NCBI RefSeq assembly: GCF_039872765.1 | Contig: NZ_JBDPZC010000024.1 | Span: forward strand, 1-19,147 | From: Roseateles_B flavus | GTDB taxonomy: Bacteria; Pseudomonadota; Gammaproteobacteria; Burkholderiales; Burkholderiaceae_C | DNA: 19,147 bases | Direction: 5' to 3' | In this document: piece after piece, positions 7,504 through 16,673 of the stretch | Layout: every line of letters begins with the position of its first letter | Numbering within the stretch: the first letter of the stretch is position 1 | Translations under genes and position numbers: made by a program | Notes under the pieces: generated by a model | Seen by the model: the letters and a program-made list of their open reading frames with translations, nothing else | Told to the model about the DNA's origin: nothing | Database searches by the model: none

Positions 7504-10500
7504 ACGACCACAACGCCCTTCTTGCCTACTGGCCCGGCCGCGAGCGCATCGACGAGTGCCTGCGCACCGAGGCCGAAACCGCCGATGAGGCGCTGCTGCT
7601 GGCGGTGCACGAACCGGTGACGCTGCTGCGACGCCCGGAGCAGTCCGGGGCCGCCGTCACCGAGGCCAGCGAGATGGACCTGCTACGCGCGCTCATGCGC
7701 CCGGCTGACGACGGCAGCGCCGTGCTGGTGGCCATCACGGGCGCATCCGGCGTGGGCAAGTCGCACATGGTGCGCTGGTTGAAGGCGCAACTGGAGCGCC
7801 ATCCCCGTCGCCAGGAACTCGTGATCGTCACCATCCCCAAGACGGCCAGCCTGCGCCGGGTGGTGGAGTTGATCCTCGAGCCGCTGGCCAGCGCCGAGTA
7901 CGAAGCACTGCGGCAGGACCTGGCGCGCGCGGCCGAAGCCATGAACCCCGTGCTGGCGGCTGAGTTGCTGGCTACGACGCTGGCCGAGGAGCTCGAACCC
8001 TACGGTAAGCGCCTAGAAGAGGAAGTACGCGCGCGGCGCGTGGGCCCCGAGTTCGGTCCGCGTATCCGCCTTGCGCAGCATCTGCGCACCCTGCTGCGCG
8101 ATCCCGACGTGCGCGACGCCTGGCTGCAGGCCGCGCTGCGGCGCATTGTCAGTGCGAGCCTGGGGGGCACGGCCGACCCAGCGGATCGGCAGTTCCAGCC
8201 AAAGGACCTGGAGCCGCCGGTCGAGTCCGCGGCCACGCCGATGAAGAGCGCCGTGAACGAGGCGCTGGCGTTCCTGGCCAACGCCAACGGCCGCTACCGC
8301 GGCACGGCAGCGGAAATCCTGCAGGAACTGCTGGACCCGGCCCTGCGCACGATCTTCCGTTTCACGGATGCGCTGCACCAGCGCTCGCTCGACGAGATCG
8401 TGGACGACATCCGCCAGCAACTGCTGCGCGACGGCAAGGAACTGGTGCTGCTGATCGAGGACTTGGCGGCGCTCTCGGGCATCCAGGAACCGCTGCTCAA
8501 GATCGTGATCGCGGAGTCGGACCACCAGGGCCTGCGCGTGAGGGCGCCGATCCGCACCGTGCTCGCAGTTACGGACGGCTTCCTGGCCGGGCGCAAGACG
8601 GTGCTCACGCGCGCACGCGAGCAATGGGAAGTGCCCAGCGAGGGGCTAGCCGAGAGCACCATCGTGCAGCGCCTGGTGAGCCTGACCGGTCGCTACCTGA
8701 ACGCCGCACGCTGGGGCGTGGCGCATCTGCGCGAGGCGTTCAAGGCGTCGCCCCAGGAGGGCACCGAACTCTACGGCTGGGTGCCGCGCTTCGACAAAAC
8801 ACTCGACGCCGCGGCCGCCGACCGGCTCGACGCCTTCGGGCACAACAGGGCCGGCCACAGCCTCTTCCCGTTCAACGAGGCGGCCGTCCGTTCGCTGGCC
8901 GCAGCGGCGCTGAAGGCAGGAGACGCCTGGACGTTCAGGCCACGCACCTTCATCAACGAGGTGCTGCGCAAGACGCTGCTGGAGCGGCCGCTGTTCGAGG
9001 ACGGGCACTTCCCGCCGCCGAACTTCCACCAGGCACGCTTGACCGCGGAACTGGACCAGGAACTGCAGTTCCGCGGTTACGGCGCCGAGGAGACGGGACG
9101 CCTGCGCACGGCACTGTTCCACTGGGCGGGCCACCCCAGGTCGCTGGCCGCGGCCCCGGTTGCGCGGCCGGTGTTCGACGCGTTCGATCTGCCCTGGCCT
9201 TTCAGCGCCGCGGCAAGGCCGCCCGCGGGCGAGCCGGCGCCGCGACGCCCGGCGGATGGTGGGTCCGGCATCACGGTCGCGCCGGCCGGCCCAGGTGCGC
9301 CGGCCCCTGTCGCGCCGGCACAGCCTCCCGCGCCCATTGCCCCAGTGGCGCCACCGCCCAGCGCCTACGCGCAGGCGCTGGAAAAGTGGACGCCCGAAGC
9401 CCGCATGACGAACGACCATGCCAGGCTCACGCGCCGCCTGCTGACCGATGCGCTCAACGAGCGCATCGATTTCGACGACTACCGCCTGCACGGCCAGAAG
9501 GTCGAGATGACCTGGTTCTGGCTGCCGCCGGCCAACACGGTTAGCAACCCGACGCAGGACTTCGCGGTCCGCGTGGCCGAGCCCGGTGAGCCCATCCCGC
9601 CCCGCGTTGTGGCTGGGCTCAAGGCCCTGGAGCGCTGGAACAACAACAACCGCTCCTGGAACTATGCCCAGGCCGAAAACGACTACGCCTCAGCCAACGC
9701 GCTGCTGGAGCATCTCGAGGCCCAGGTGCTTGCCGTCGTGCTGGAGGAAGCGGAGCGTGAAGCCGCGGCCCTGGCCTCGGCTCTGCACCGGCAGAACCTG
9801 CTGCTGGGTGCAAGCACGAAGCAGCAGCCCGAACCGAACAACCTCAAGGATCTGCTGGCGCAAGCCGACGATCATCCTCAGCCTGAGACGGATCGCTTGC
9901 CCGCCAAGGTCCGCACTGTGTTGGAGGCGCGGCGCAAGTCCTTGGGCGGACGCGAACTGTTGCAGGAGCGATTGCGGCACTACCTGGGCTGCTACCAGGG
10001 CAACAGAGGCGGCAAGCCGCTCGCCATCGACACCGAACGGCTCAAGGCCGTCCTGCGGCGCGACGTGGCGTCACGCTGGATACGGTGCCTCAACGGCAAA
10101 GTTGCGCTGAGCCAGGACGCGCAGGACGCACTTGAAAGGCTGTCGCCGCAACAAGTGGGCGACCTCATCGCTGCAGTGACCGCGGCCGTGGAACATTTCC
10201 AGCCCGTCATTGCGCAGTCGTTCGGCGAGGACCATCAACGCGTGGCGTGGCGCGAGGCGATGACGCAAACCATCGATGACGCGCGGGAACTGTCGATCTG
10301 GCCCACCTCCATCGAGGAAGCGCCCCTGCGCGCTGTGGTGACGCGGCTATCCGATGAAGGCACGGAGTTCGCCATTCGCAGGGTGCGCAAGATGGAGCCG
10401 TCGGAGGCCTCGGCATCCGTCAACGCACGCCTCATTGCCTTGAGCAGCGTGCCGCTCACGCGTGTGGCTGCACTGGCCGTGGACGTCTTGTCGATGAATG

Positions 10501-10613
10501 AATTTTTCGAGGCCCTGGAGCGCCTTGTGCATGCGCAGACCCGCTCCGTGGACGACGAGCAGGCGCTGCAGCAGCGCACGGCGTTGATCGACAGCCTGGT
10601 GTGGGAGGACTGA
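7500..10613 (+). CDS. dpdH: DpdH: large P-loop ATPase of the Dpd system
   Basis: The 1037-residue protein has a Walker A motif GASGVGKS at 81-88 and a likely Walker B LVLLIED at 315-321, the spacing of a STAND/AAA-like ATPase with a long insert. A proline- and alanine-rich, probably disordered linker occupies about residues 570-620 and separates the ATPase half from a helical C-terminal half beginning near YAQALEKWTP. The start at 7500 is chosen because its ATGA overlaps the dpdG stop like the other junctions and gives a sensible N-terminus (MNDHNALLAYWPGRERIDE); the frame is open back to 7362 but that would overlap dpdG by 142 bases. It may act as the ATP-dependent switch of the restriction complex; this is inference. 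Confidence 0.75.
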   Translation: MNDHNALLAYWPGRERIDECLRTEAETADEALLLAVHEPVTLLRRPEQSGAAVTEASEMDLLRALMRPADDGSAVLVAITGASGVGKSHMVRWLKAQLERHPRRQELVIVTIPKTASLRRVVELILEPLASAEYEALRQDLARAAEAMNPVLAAELLATTLAEELEPYGKRLEEEVRARRVGPEFGPRIRLAQHLRTLLRDPDVRDAWLQAALRRIVSASLGGTADPADRQFQPKDLEPPVESAATPMKSAVNEALAFLANANGRYRGTAAEILQELLDPALRTIFRFTDALHQRSLDEIVDDIRQQLLRDGKELVLLIEDLAALSGIQEPLLKIVIAESDHQGLRVRAPIRTVLAVTDGFLAGRKTVLTRAREQWEVPSEGLAESTIVQRLVSLTGRYLNAARWGVAHLREAFKASPQEGTELYGWVPRFDKTLDAAAADRLDAFGHNRAGHSLFPFNEAAVRSLAAAALKAGDAWTFRPRTFINEVLRKTLLERPLFEDGHFPPPNFHQARLTAELDQELQFRGYGAEETGRLRTALFHWAGHPRSLAAAPVARPVFDAFDLPWPFSAAARPPAGEPAPRRPADGGSGITVAPAGPGAPAPVAPAQPPAPIAPVAPPPSAYAQALEKWTPEARMTNDHARLTRRLLTDALNERIDFDDYRLHGQKVEMTWFWLPPANTVSNPTQDFAVRVAEPGEPIPPRVVAGLKALERWNNNNRSWNYAQAENDYASANALLEHLEAQVLAVVLEEAEREAAALASALHRQNLLLGASTKQQPEPNNLKDLLAQADDHPQPETDRLPAKVRTVLEARRKSLGGRELLQERLRHYLGCYQGNRGGKPLAIDTERLKAVLRRDVASRWIRCLNGKVALSQDAQDALERLSPQQVGDLIAAVTAAVEHFQPVIAQSFGEDHQRVAWREAMTQTIDDARELSIWPTSIEEAPLRAVVTRLSDEGTEFAIRRVRKMEPSEASASVNARLIALSSVPLTRVAALAVDVLSMNEFFEALERLVHAQTRSVDDEQALQQRTALIDSLVWED
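10603..10608 (+). promoter_or_regulatory. Shine-Dalgarno site for dpdI, inside the end of dpdH
   Basis: GGGAGG lies four bases before the ATG at 10613. It supports that ATG as the dpdI start over the in-frame GTG at 10601, which would place the ribosome site inside the coding region. The ATG shares one base with the dpdH stop (TGATG). Confidence 0.5.
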
Positions 10614-11353
10614 TGCCGACCCTGATGGAACGAAGCCAGGCCGCCCGTGCGGGCCTGGAGCGCGCTCGACTGGCCAACCAGACGCGCAAGCAACTCTCGG
10701 CCGTCCAGGCCCGGGCCACGGAATGGGACACGCGCATCAGCGCGCGTAGCGCGGCGCGCAAGCGCATGGCGGTGTTCCCAGACCATTTCGCGACACTGCC
10801 GCAGGAAGTGGCCGAGGCCGACGCCGCGGCCGCGGCGCTGGCGCGCGAAGCGCAGGCGCTGCTGCGCCGGGGCGCCGACATCGAGGCGCTCTACGAGGAG
10901 AACCTGTGGACGCGCCTGCTGGCCGCAGCCGACAGCGCCAACAAGGCAGCGGCTGACGCGGCGCGCACGGCGTGGGAGCAAGTGCGCGAAGAGATGGGCA
11001 CGATGGAGACGCCGGCGTCCCTGGAAGCCCGGATGCCGCGCACCCCGGCCAACGAGCGCGTTTTGGCGAACTACAAGACGCAGTACCAGCAGTACGCGGC
11101 GCTGGTGCGGCAAGGCGCGCCGAGCTCGCAGGCGGTGCTGCATGAGCTTTCACGCGCCATCGAACGGCTGCGCGAAGTCCAGGCCGGGCTCACGCTGGCG
11201 GCACCGGAGGCGGTGCGCGTGTTCCTGCGTGCCGTCCAGCAAGGCAACGCGGGCATCGACCTACTCACGCCGGAGGTGGTGGCGTGGCTGCAGGCTAACG
11301 ACGATCCCGCGCGCTTCGTCGTCCGGGTACGGACGGTACCGGCATGGGCCTGA
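10613..11353 (+). CDS. dpdI: DpdI: small charged helical protein of the Dpd system
   Basis: The 246-residue product is rich in Ala, Arg and Glu and predicted by eye to be almost wholly helical. Likely coiled-coil stretches lie at about 5-50 (SQAARAGLERARLANQ) and 65-135. It has no catalytic motif, cysteine cluster, signal peptide or membrane segment. Position between DpdH and DpdJ and size agree with DpdI of described clusters. A structural or bridging role in the restriction complex is the simplest guess. The start follows the dpdH stop (TGATG); its 3' end overlaps dpdJ by ten bases. Identification rests mainly on context. Confidence 0.65.
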   Translation: MPTLMERSQAARAGLERARLANQTRKQLSAVQARATEWDTRISARSAARKRMAVFPDHFATLPQEVAEADAAAAALAREAQALLRRGADIEALYEENLWTRLLAAADSANKAAADAARTAWEQVREEMGTMETPASLEARMPRTPANERVLANYKTQYQQYAALVRQGAPSSQAVLHELSRAIERLREVQAGLTLAAPEAVRVFLRAVQQGNAGIDLLTPEVVAWLQANDDPARFVVRVRTVPAWA

Positions 11354-14300
11354 CAGCCGACTTGCTGCTGGCCGAGCGGGCCCTCGATGCGCTGGAGCAG
11401 ATCGAAGCCCGCGGCCTGGTCTGGGGGCTGGTCGACAACGCGCTCAGCGACGACGAGGTCACCGACGCGCTGCGCGCGGTGCTAGATGAGCCGCGCAACC
11501 AGGCGCTGCGCAGCGACCCCGCGTGCAGCATCGTCACCACGCGGGACCTGCGTGAAATGCTGACGAGCCTGAACATGCTGTTCGAGGTACCGGAAACCGG
11601 ACCTGGCGCACGCAACGGGTGGCGCACCCGGATGGCCGAAGGTGTCAGGCTGATCGCGCAACTGCGCCAGTTGTTTCCCAAGCACGATGATCGCAAGGAC
11701 CCCTCGGGTGCGAAGTGGGCAAGCGCTGCGACACTGGTAGCCGACTACCGCTTCCTGCGCCGTGCACGCCGCTATCCGCGTCGAGACCAGAATGCCAGCA
11801 TGGTGCTCGCCGCCCTGGCCGACGCCGTCACAGAGCCCGGGCTTTCGAGCGCGCTTGAACATTGGCTCGGCAAGATGGGCGAAGGAGCAGGTCTTTCGCG
11901 CTTCCAGGTCGAGTCCACCAGGCGCCTGCTGCTGAGCCTGCAGCAGCGCAGCCTCACCGGCACTCTGGTCTCGGCCGGCACGGGCAGCGGCAAGACGCTG
12001 GCGTTCTACCTGCCGGCCCTGTCCTGGCTGGCGCACCAGCGGGTGCAGCAACCGCAATCGCGGGGCGTGCGCGTGCTGGCGCTGTACCCGCGCAACGAGC
12101 TGCTCAAGGACCAGCTGGCCGAGGTGTACGACCAGTGCCGCACCTTCGACGCCTGGGTAGCACGGCGCGGCGGCCGGCCCCTGCGCGTCGGAGTGCTCTA
12201 CGGCGACACGCCCCATACGGCAAGTAGCGCGTTTAAGAACTGGTCCGGCAACGCCCAGGAGAGGATCTGCCCCTTCTTCGCCTGCCCACGGCCTGGCTGT
12301 GGCGGCGAGATGGTGCTGCGCCAGCGCGACGTGGAACAGCGACTGACGAGGCTGGTGTGCCGCGGCTGCGGCCACACTGTCGATGCAGCGCATCTGGCTT
12401 TCACGCGGAGCGAGATCGAGGCCGACCCGCCCGACATACTGTTCAGCACCGTGGAGATGCTCAATCGGCATATATCCAACCCACGGCAGTGCCATGTCTT
12501 CGGCGTTGGCCCGCGTGCGCTGCGGGTACCAGACCTGGTGTTGATGGATGAGGTGCACCTCTACGCCGGCACTTACGGCGCGCAGGTGGCTTACCTGATG
12601 CGCCGCTGGTGGGCCGCCAGCGGCCGGCGCTCCAGCTTCGTTGGCTTGTCTGCAACCATTGCCGAAGGCCAGACCTTCTTCGCCAGCCTCACCGGGCTGA
12701 GCGAGCAGGTGGTGCAGGAGATCAAGCCGCTGGACACCGATATCGTCGAGGAAGGCGCTGAGTACCTGCTGGCCCTGCGTGGCGACCCAGTGTCGCAGAC
12801 GTCTCTGCTATCAACGTCCATCCAGACCCTAATGCTGGGCTCGAGGCTGCTGGACCCGCCCGAGACATTCGACAAACGGACGCGCCCGTTTTTCGGCTGG
12901 CGCAGCTTCGCTTTCACGGACCAACTCGATGCCACCAACCGGCTGTTCATGGACTTTCTGGATGCCGAGGGGCGGGACCGCTGGGGCCGGCCCAACCGGG
13001 TCAGGCATCCGGACGGTGGGCTGGCGCGGCTGCGCGAGCCGCTCGATCCACCGGGCCGGCGCTACCTGGCAGGCCAGGACTGGCGGGTATCGCGTGCCAT
13101 TGGCCATGACCTAAGCCGCTCCCTGGAGGTAGCCCGTACGACGGCCCACGATAAGGGCGTGAGCGGCCGCAGCGAGGTCGTGGTGGCCACGTCGGCGCTG
13201 GAGGTCGGCTTTGACGATCCAGGGGTCGGGCTCGTGGTTCAGCATAAGGCGCCGCGCAGCATGGCGTCTTTCCTGCAGCGCAAGGGCCGAGCAGGCCGGA
13301 CGCGCCACATGCGGCCCTGGACAGTGGTGGTCCTGACCGACTACGGCCGCGACAGATTGGCCTACCAGGCCTACGACCAACTCTTCGACCCGGAGTTGCC
13401 GGCACGGCAATTGCCGCTGTCGAACCGTTACGTGCAACGCATGCAGGCAGTCTATGCACTGCTTGACGAACTGGGCGCGCTCACAGGGGGCGACGCAGTG
13501 ACTGGCCCGTTGTGGGGTACCTTGGCTGGCCCGACAGAAGAGCCAGCGCTGCAGCGCTGGCCCGAATCGGTGCAGCGGCAATTGCGCCAGCTCCTTAGCA
13601 ACCTGCCTGCCGCGCAAGGCGGACCTGAGTGGGACCAAATCTGCCGGCAGTTGCTCATCCGCGCCCGTGAACTGGCGCCGCCAGGCGCGGACAGAGGAAT
13701 CAGGTACGCGGGCGAGAACTGGCTGGGGAGCGAACTGCGCCGGCGCCGCGTCATTGAACTGCTGGGCCGCCTGCTCGACGACCATACACGCTCGGAGCGG
13801 CTGGCCGCCAGTCTGAGCGACCGGCTGTCGCTTACGAGCGAGCAAACGGATCTGGTGCTGTGGACCCAGCCACGCCCCGTAATGCTGGGCGCTATCCCAA
13901 CCGCACTGCGGCGCCTGGCCACAGGTTGGCGCGCGCACGGCAAGGCGGGCGCCGATTTGCAGGCGGTACACCCGCTGCCGGATTTCATTCCGGCCAATCT
14001 GTTCAGCGACCTGAGCTTGCCCGAGCTGCGACTGGAGTTGCCTGGCGGACTGGATATTCCAAGTCCACAGTACCTGCCGGTGCAGCAGGGACTGGGCGAG
14101 TTCGCCCCTGGTCGAGTCTCCCGTCGCTACGACGCAGCACTATGGTTGGGCGTGACTAGCGAGGTGCTGGAGGAGTTGATGCCGGCCGACGGAACCGTGG
14201 TCGAACGCGATGCCGACATCGACGCCTGGTATGCCGGCGAGCCGCAGCGCCCGTTCCACCGCCCGGACCAGGGGCGGGCGCAACCCTGGCAAGCCCTGCG

Positions 14301-16149
14301 TCCCACCGCGGCGTGGCTGGCCCCGGTCCCCGCGGGTCGCGCCGCCGCCGGCAAACCGGAAGTGGCCGACACCTCCAACGCCCAGTTGGTGTGGAGCTCG
14401 CACCTGCAGGCGCCCCGTGCAGGCAAGGCGTTCGCGCTGCCGACCTACGTCGGCATCACGCGGCTGATCGGCGGTGTCGTCGCGCATACACATGCCGGGC
14501 AGTCCCAGGCGCTGGTACGCCGTTACGCCATCGGCTCGCGTGCCGAGCTTCGCCTGCGGCAGGGCAGCACGTCGGCGCGCATCAGCGTGCACTGGCAATT
14601 CCTGCAAGGTGGGCAGCCTGCAGGCGTGGGTTTCGACATCGACACCGACGCACTGGTGCTGGCGCTGGATCTGCCGGCGCAGTTGCACGCGGCTATCGAC
14701 TGGAGCGACAGGCGGCGTGAGCGGGCGGCGCGCGCCGCCCGCTACCGCTACGAGGCCAGCGAGGACGCGGCATTCCGGGAGGTTGTCTCCAGCGTTTTCA
14801 TTCGCGGCTGGATTGCACAGGTTTTCCAGATCAGCGCGCTGCTGGTGGCCCGAAGTGACGACCTTCCACTGGTGCAGGCCCTGGATCGGCTGGCCCAGGG
14901 CGAGCACCAGGCGCAATTGCTGGGCGTACTGCAGGCCGTCTTCCAGGCGCCCGATGTCCAAGCAGACGACGAGGCGCCGGACCGGCTCAGGCAAACCCTC
15001 GAAGACGCATTGCGCAGCCCCCAAGTGATGCGCGCAATACGAGGCGTGGCTCGCGTGCTAGCAGACCCGATCGACGCCGAATGGGACGCGTGGCTGTCGC
15101 TCACCATGCGCGCCACGCTGGGCGCGGCCTGCCTGGAAGCCATCCAACAAGCCTGTCCGCAAGTGGACTGCGAGTCCCTGGCGGTGGACATTGAGCCAGG
15201 ATTGCGCGACGACGCCTCGACCGCCGAGACACCCGAGATCTGGATTTCGGAAACCAATCCTGGCGGCAACGGCCTTATCGAGCAGGTCGTCGAATTGCTG
15301 GTGACCCAACCAGACGCCTTCTACCGTCATGTCGAGGCCGCACTGGGCCCGCGCGATTTCGAGTGGACTGAGCGCCAACTTCGCGAGATGGTGACGTGGC
15401 TCGGCGGCGAGACGCCGGACGCCGACTTGGTGGACAGCGTCCTCCGCGTGCGCCAGGCTACCACCACCGCAGAAGCGCAGCAGGCGTTCGGCGTGCTGCG
15501 CGCTGAACTGGTCCGCCGCGGCCAGTCGGTGTTTCATGGCTATGCCGTGGCACTGAGTATGCGACTGCTGCGACCGGACACGCCGGCAGAACTCGACGGG
15601 TTGCTATGCGAGATCCAGCGCCACTGGGACGAGTTGGAAGACCGGTTCGGCATCGAGGTAGACGTGCGGGTAGTCTGTGCGCTGTTTAGCGAGGACCAGC
15701 GTCTTGACCAAGCGTTCCGAGGCATGGGACTGAGCCTTCCGGCCTCAGGCAACCGGCGCGTTTGGCGCTTCGGCGTGCTCATGGGTGTGCTGTGGGCGCG
15801 AGGCCATGCGCTCCGGGCTACGGCGCTGCCGTGGTCCAACCGCTACTGGGCGTCGCCGATCGATACAGAGCGGCTGCTGCTGGAGCAGTGGCTCACACAG
15901 AGGCCACGACCCATCGATCCGACCGTGCCGGGCTGGTCGGATACGGCTCGAGAGCGGCTGGTATCAACCTCGCAAGTTGTGATCCGTGTGGAGGCGGCAC
16001 AGGCCGGGCAATGGCTGCCGCGGGTGCTGCGCGCCATGGTGATAGAGCCTGTGCAATTCGACTATCTCAACGTCTTCGCCCGGCTCACCTGCGTCAAGCG
16101 CCGAGATCATGTCGTGGAATGGACCTTCAGCATTCCGGATTCGCCATGA
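11344..16149 (+). CDS. dpdJ: DpdJ: DEAD/DEAH helicase with zinc ribbon and DUF1998-like C-terminus
   Basis: At 1601 residues this is the largest product. Walker A is AGTGSGKT (211-218), motif II is DEVH (402-405), motif III GLSATI follows, and the second lobe shows SALEVGFDDPG and motif VI QRKGRAGR (645-652). Between motifs I and II sits a zinc-ribbon-like insert with Cys309, 314, 319 and Cys339, 342. Near 1300-1310 the sequence ISETNPGGNG resembles the glycine-rich signature of the DUF1998 domain found after many Lhr/YprA-like helicases. About 600 unassigned residues lie between the motor and this region. It is presumably a DNA translocase or unwinding subunit of the restriction complex. The first ten bases overlap dpdI; the stop overlaps dpdK by ATGA. 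No frameshift is seen. Confidence 0.8.
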   Translation: MGLTADLLLAERALDALEQIEARGLVWGLVDNALSDDEVTDALRAVLDEPRNQALRSDPACSIVTTRDLREMLTSLNMLFEVPETGPGARNGWRTRMAEGVRLIAQLRQLFPKHDDRKDPSGAKWASAATLVADYRFLRRARRYPRRDQNASMVLAALADAVTEPGLSSALEHWLGKMGEGAGLSRFQVESTRRLLLSLQQRSLTGTLVSAGTGSGKTLAFYLPALSWLAHQRVQQPQSRGVRVLALYPRNELLKDQLAEVYDQCRTFDAWVARRGGRPLRVGVLYGDTPHTASSAFKNWSGNAQERICPFFACPRPGCGGEMVLRQRDVEQRLTRLVCRGCGHTVDAAHLAFTRSEIEADPPDILFSTVEMLNRHISNPRQCHVFGVGPRALRVPDLVLMDEVHLYAGTYGAQVAYLMRRWWAASGRRSSFVGLSATIAEGQTFFASLTGLSEQVVQEIKPLDTDIVEEGAEYLLALRGDPVSQTSLLSTSIQTLMLGSRLLDPPETFDKRTRPFFGWRSFAFTDQLDATNRLFMDFLDAEGRDRWGRPNRVRHPDGGLARLREPLDPPGRRYLAGQDWRVSRAIGHDLSRSLEVARTTAHDKGVSGRSEVVVATSALEVGFDDPGVGLVVQHKAPRSMASFLQRKGRAGRTRHMRPWTVVVLTDYGRDRLAYQAYDQLFDPELPARQLPLSNRYVQRMQAVYALLDELGALTGGDAVTGPLWGTLAGPTEEPALQRWPESVQRQLRQLLSNLPAAQGGPEWDQICRQLLIRARELAPPGADRGIRYAGENWLGSELRRRRVIELLGRLLDDHTRSERLAASLSDRLSLTSEQTDLVLWTQPRPVMLGAIPTALRRLATGWRAHGKAGADLQAVHPLPDFIPANLFSDLSLPELRLELPGGLDIPSPQYLPVQQGLGEFAPGRVSRRYDAALWLGVTSEVLEELMPADGTVVERDADIDAWYAGEPQRPFHRPDQGRAQPWQALRPTAAWLAPVPAGRAAAGKPEVADTSNAQLVWSSHLQAPRAGKAFALPTYVGITRLIGGVVAHTHAGQSQALVRRYAIGSRAELRLRQGSTSARISVHWQFLQGGQPAGVGFDIDTDALVLALDLPAQLHAAIDWSDRRRERAARAARYRYEASEDAAFREVVSSVFIRGWIAQVFQISALLVARSDDLPLVQALDRLAQGEHQAQLLGVLQAVFQAPDVQADDEAPDRLRQTLEDALRSPQVMRAIRGVARVLADPIDAEWDAWLSLTMRATLGAACLEAIQQACPQVDCESLAVDIEPGLRDDASTAETPEIWISETNPGGNGLIEQVVELLVTQPDAFYRHVEAALGPRDFEWTERQLREMVTWLGGETPDADLVDSVLRVRQATTTAEAQQAFGVLRAELVRRGQSVFHGYAVALSMRLLRPDTPAELDGLLCEIQRHWDELEDRFGIEVDVRVVCALFSEDQRLDQAFRGMGLSLPASGNRRVWRFGVLMGVLWARGHALRATALPWSNRYWASPIDTERLLLEQWLTQRPRPIDPTVPGWSDTARERLVSTSQVVIRVEAAQAGQWLPRVLRAMVIEPVQFDYLNVFARLTCVKRRDHVVEWTFSIPDSP

Positions 16150-16673
16150 CCGACACCCGCCAGATCTTCAAGTCAGCCACCTCCGCGCCCAAGGCTGCAA
16201 TCGACGTGCTGACGCTGGTCTTCGCGCACGAGTTGATCGTGCCGAGCGACACCCTGTACCTTGTTACGCCCTGGGTCAGCAACATAGTCGTGTTCGACAA
16301 CCGCCTGGGTGAGTTCGAAGGGCTTAACCCGGAGTGGACGCATCGGGAAATTCGGCTCATCGACGTGCTCGTGGCGGTGGCCTCCAACGACACGCGGCTC
16401 ATCTTGCGAGTGCGCCCGGATCGACACAACCAGCCCTTCCACACCCGCTTGATGGCGGCGTTGGACGACGTTGGTCTACGAGACCGCTGCAGTTGGAGCG
16501 AGAACATAGCGCTTCACACCAAGGGCCTGCTAACGAAACACGCGCTGCTGAGCGGGTCAATGAACTTCACAGAACGAGGCGTAACCCTCAATGACGAGTC
16601 CTTGACCGTCTCGTTCAACGCGCAACTTATTGCCCAGGCCAAGGTGGAATTCGACATTCATGGTACGCGCTGA
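16146..16673 (+). CDS. dpdK: DpdK: phospholipase D-fold nuclease candidate
   Basis: The 175-residue protein carries one HKD-type motif: His124-Thr-Lys126, then Gly137-Ser138-Met-Asn140-Phe-Thr. This is the signature of the phospholipase D superfamily, which includes nucleases such as Nuc and BfiI that act as dimers with one motif per chain. The size fits such a single-motif enzyme. The aspartate usually five residues after the lysine is not present; Lys131 stands there. No signal peptide is seen, so a cytoplasmic role is likely. It is the only recognisable nuclease-type fold in the operon and so the best candidate for the DNA-cutting subunit. It starts in the dpdJ stop (ATGA), and dpdD begins 14 bases before its end. 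Confidence 0.75.
   Translation: MTDTRQIFKSATSAPKAAIDVLTLVFAHELIVPSDTLYLVTPWVSNIVVFDNRLGEFEGLNPEWTHREIRLIDVLVAVASNDTRLILRVRPDRHNQPFHTRLMAALDDVGLRDRCSWSENIALHTKGLLTKHALLSGSMNFTERGVTLNDESLTVSFNAQLIAQAKVEFDIHGTR

Noticed and set aside
11482..12558. 358-codon minus-strand open frame opposite dpdJ
   Set aside because: Composition typical of an antisense shadow (His, Gln, Ala rich), with no recognisable motif; the plus strand there encodes helicase motifs.
11344..16673. A DISARM system
   Set aside because: There is no drmMI/drmMII methylase and no separate drmB; the DpdF, DpdG, DpdH and DpdI set argues for Dpd.
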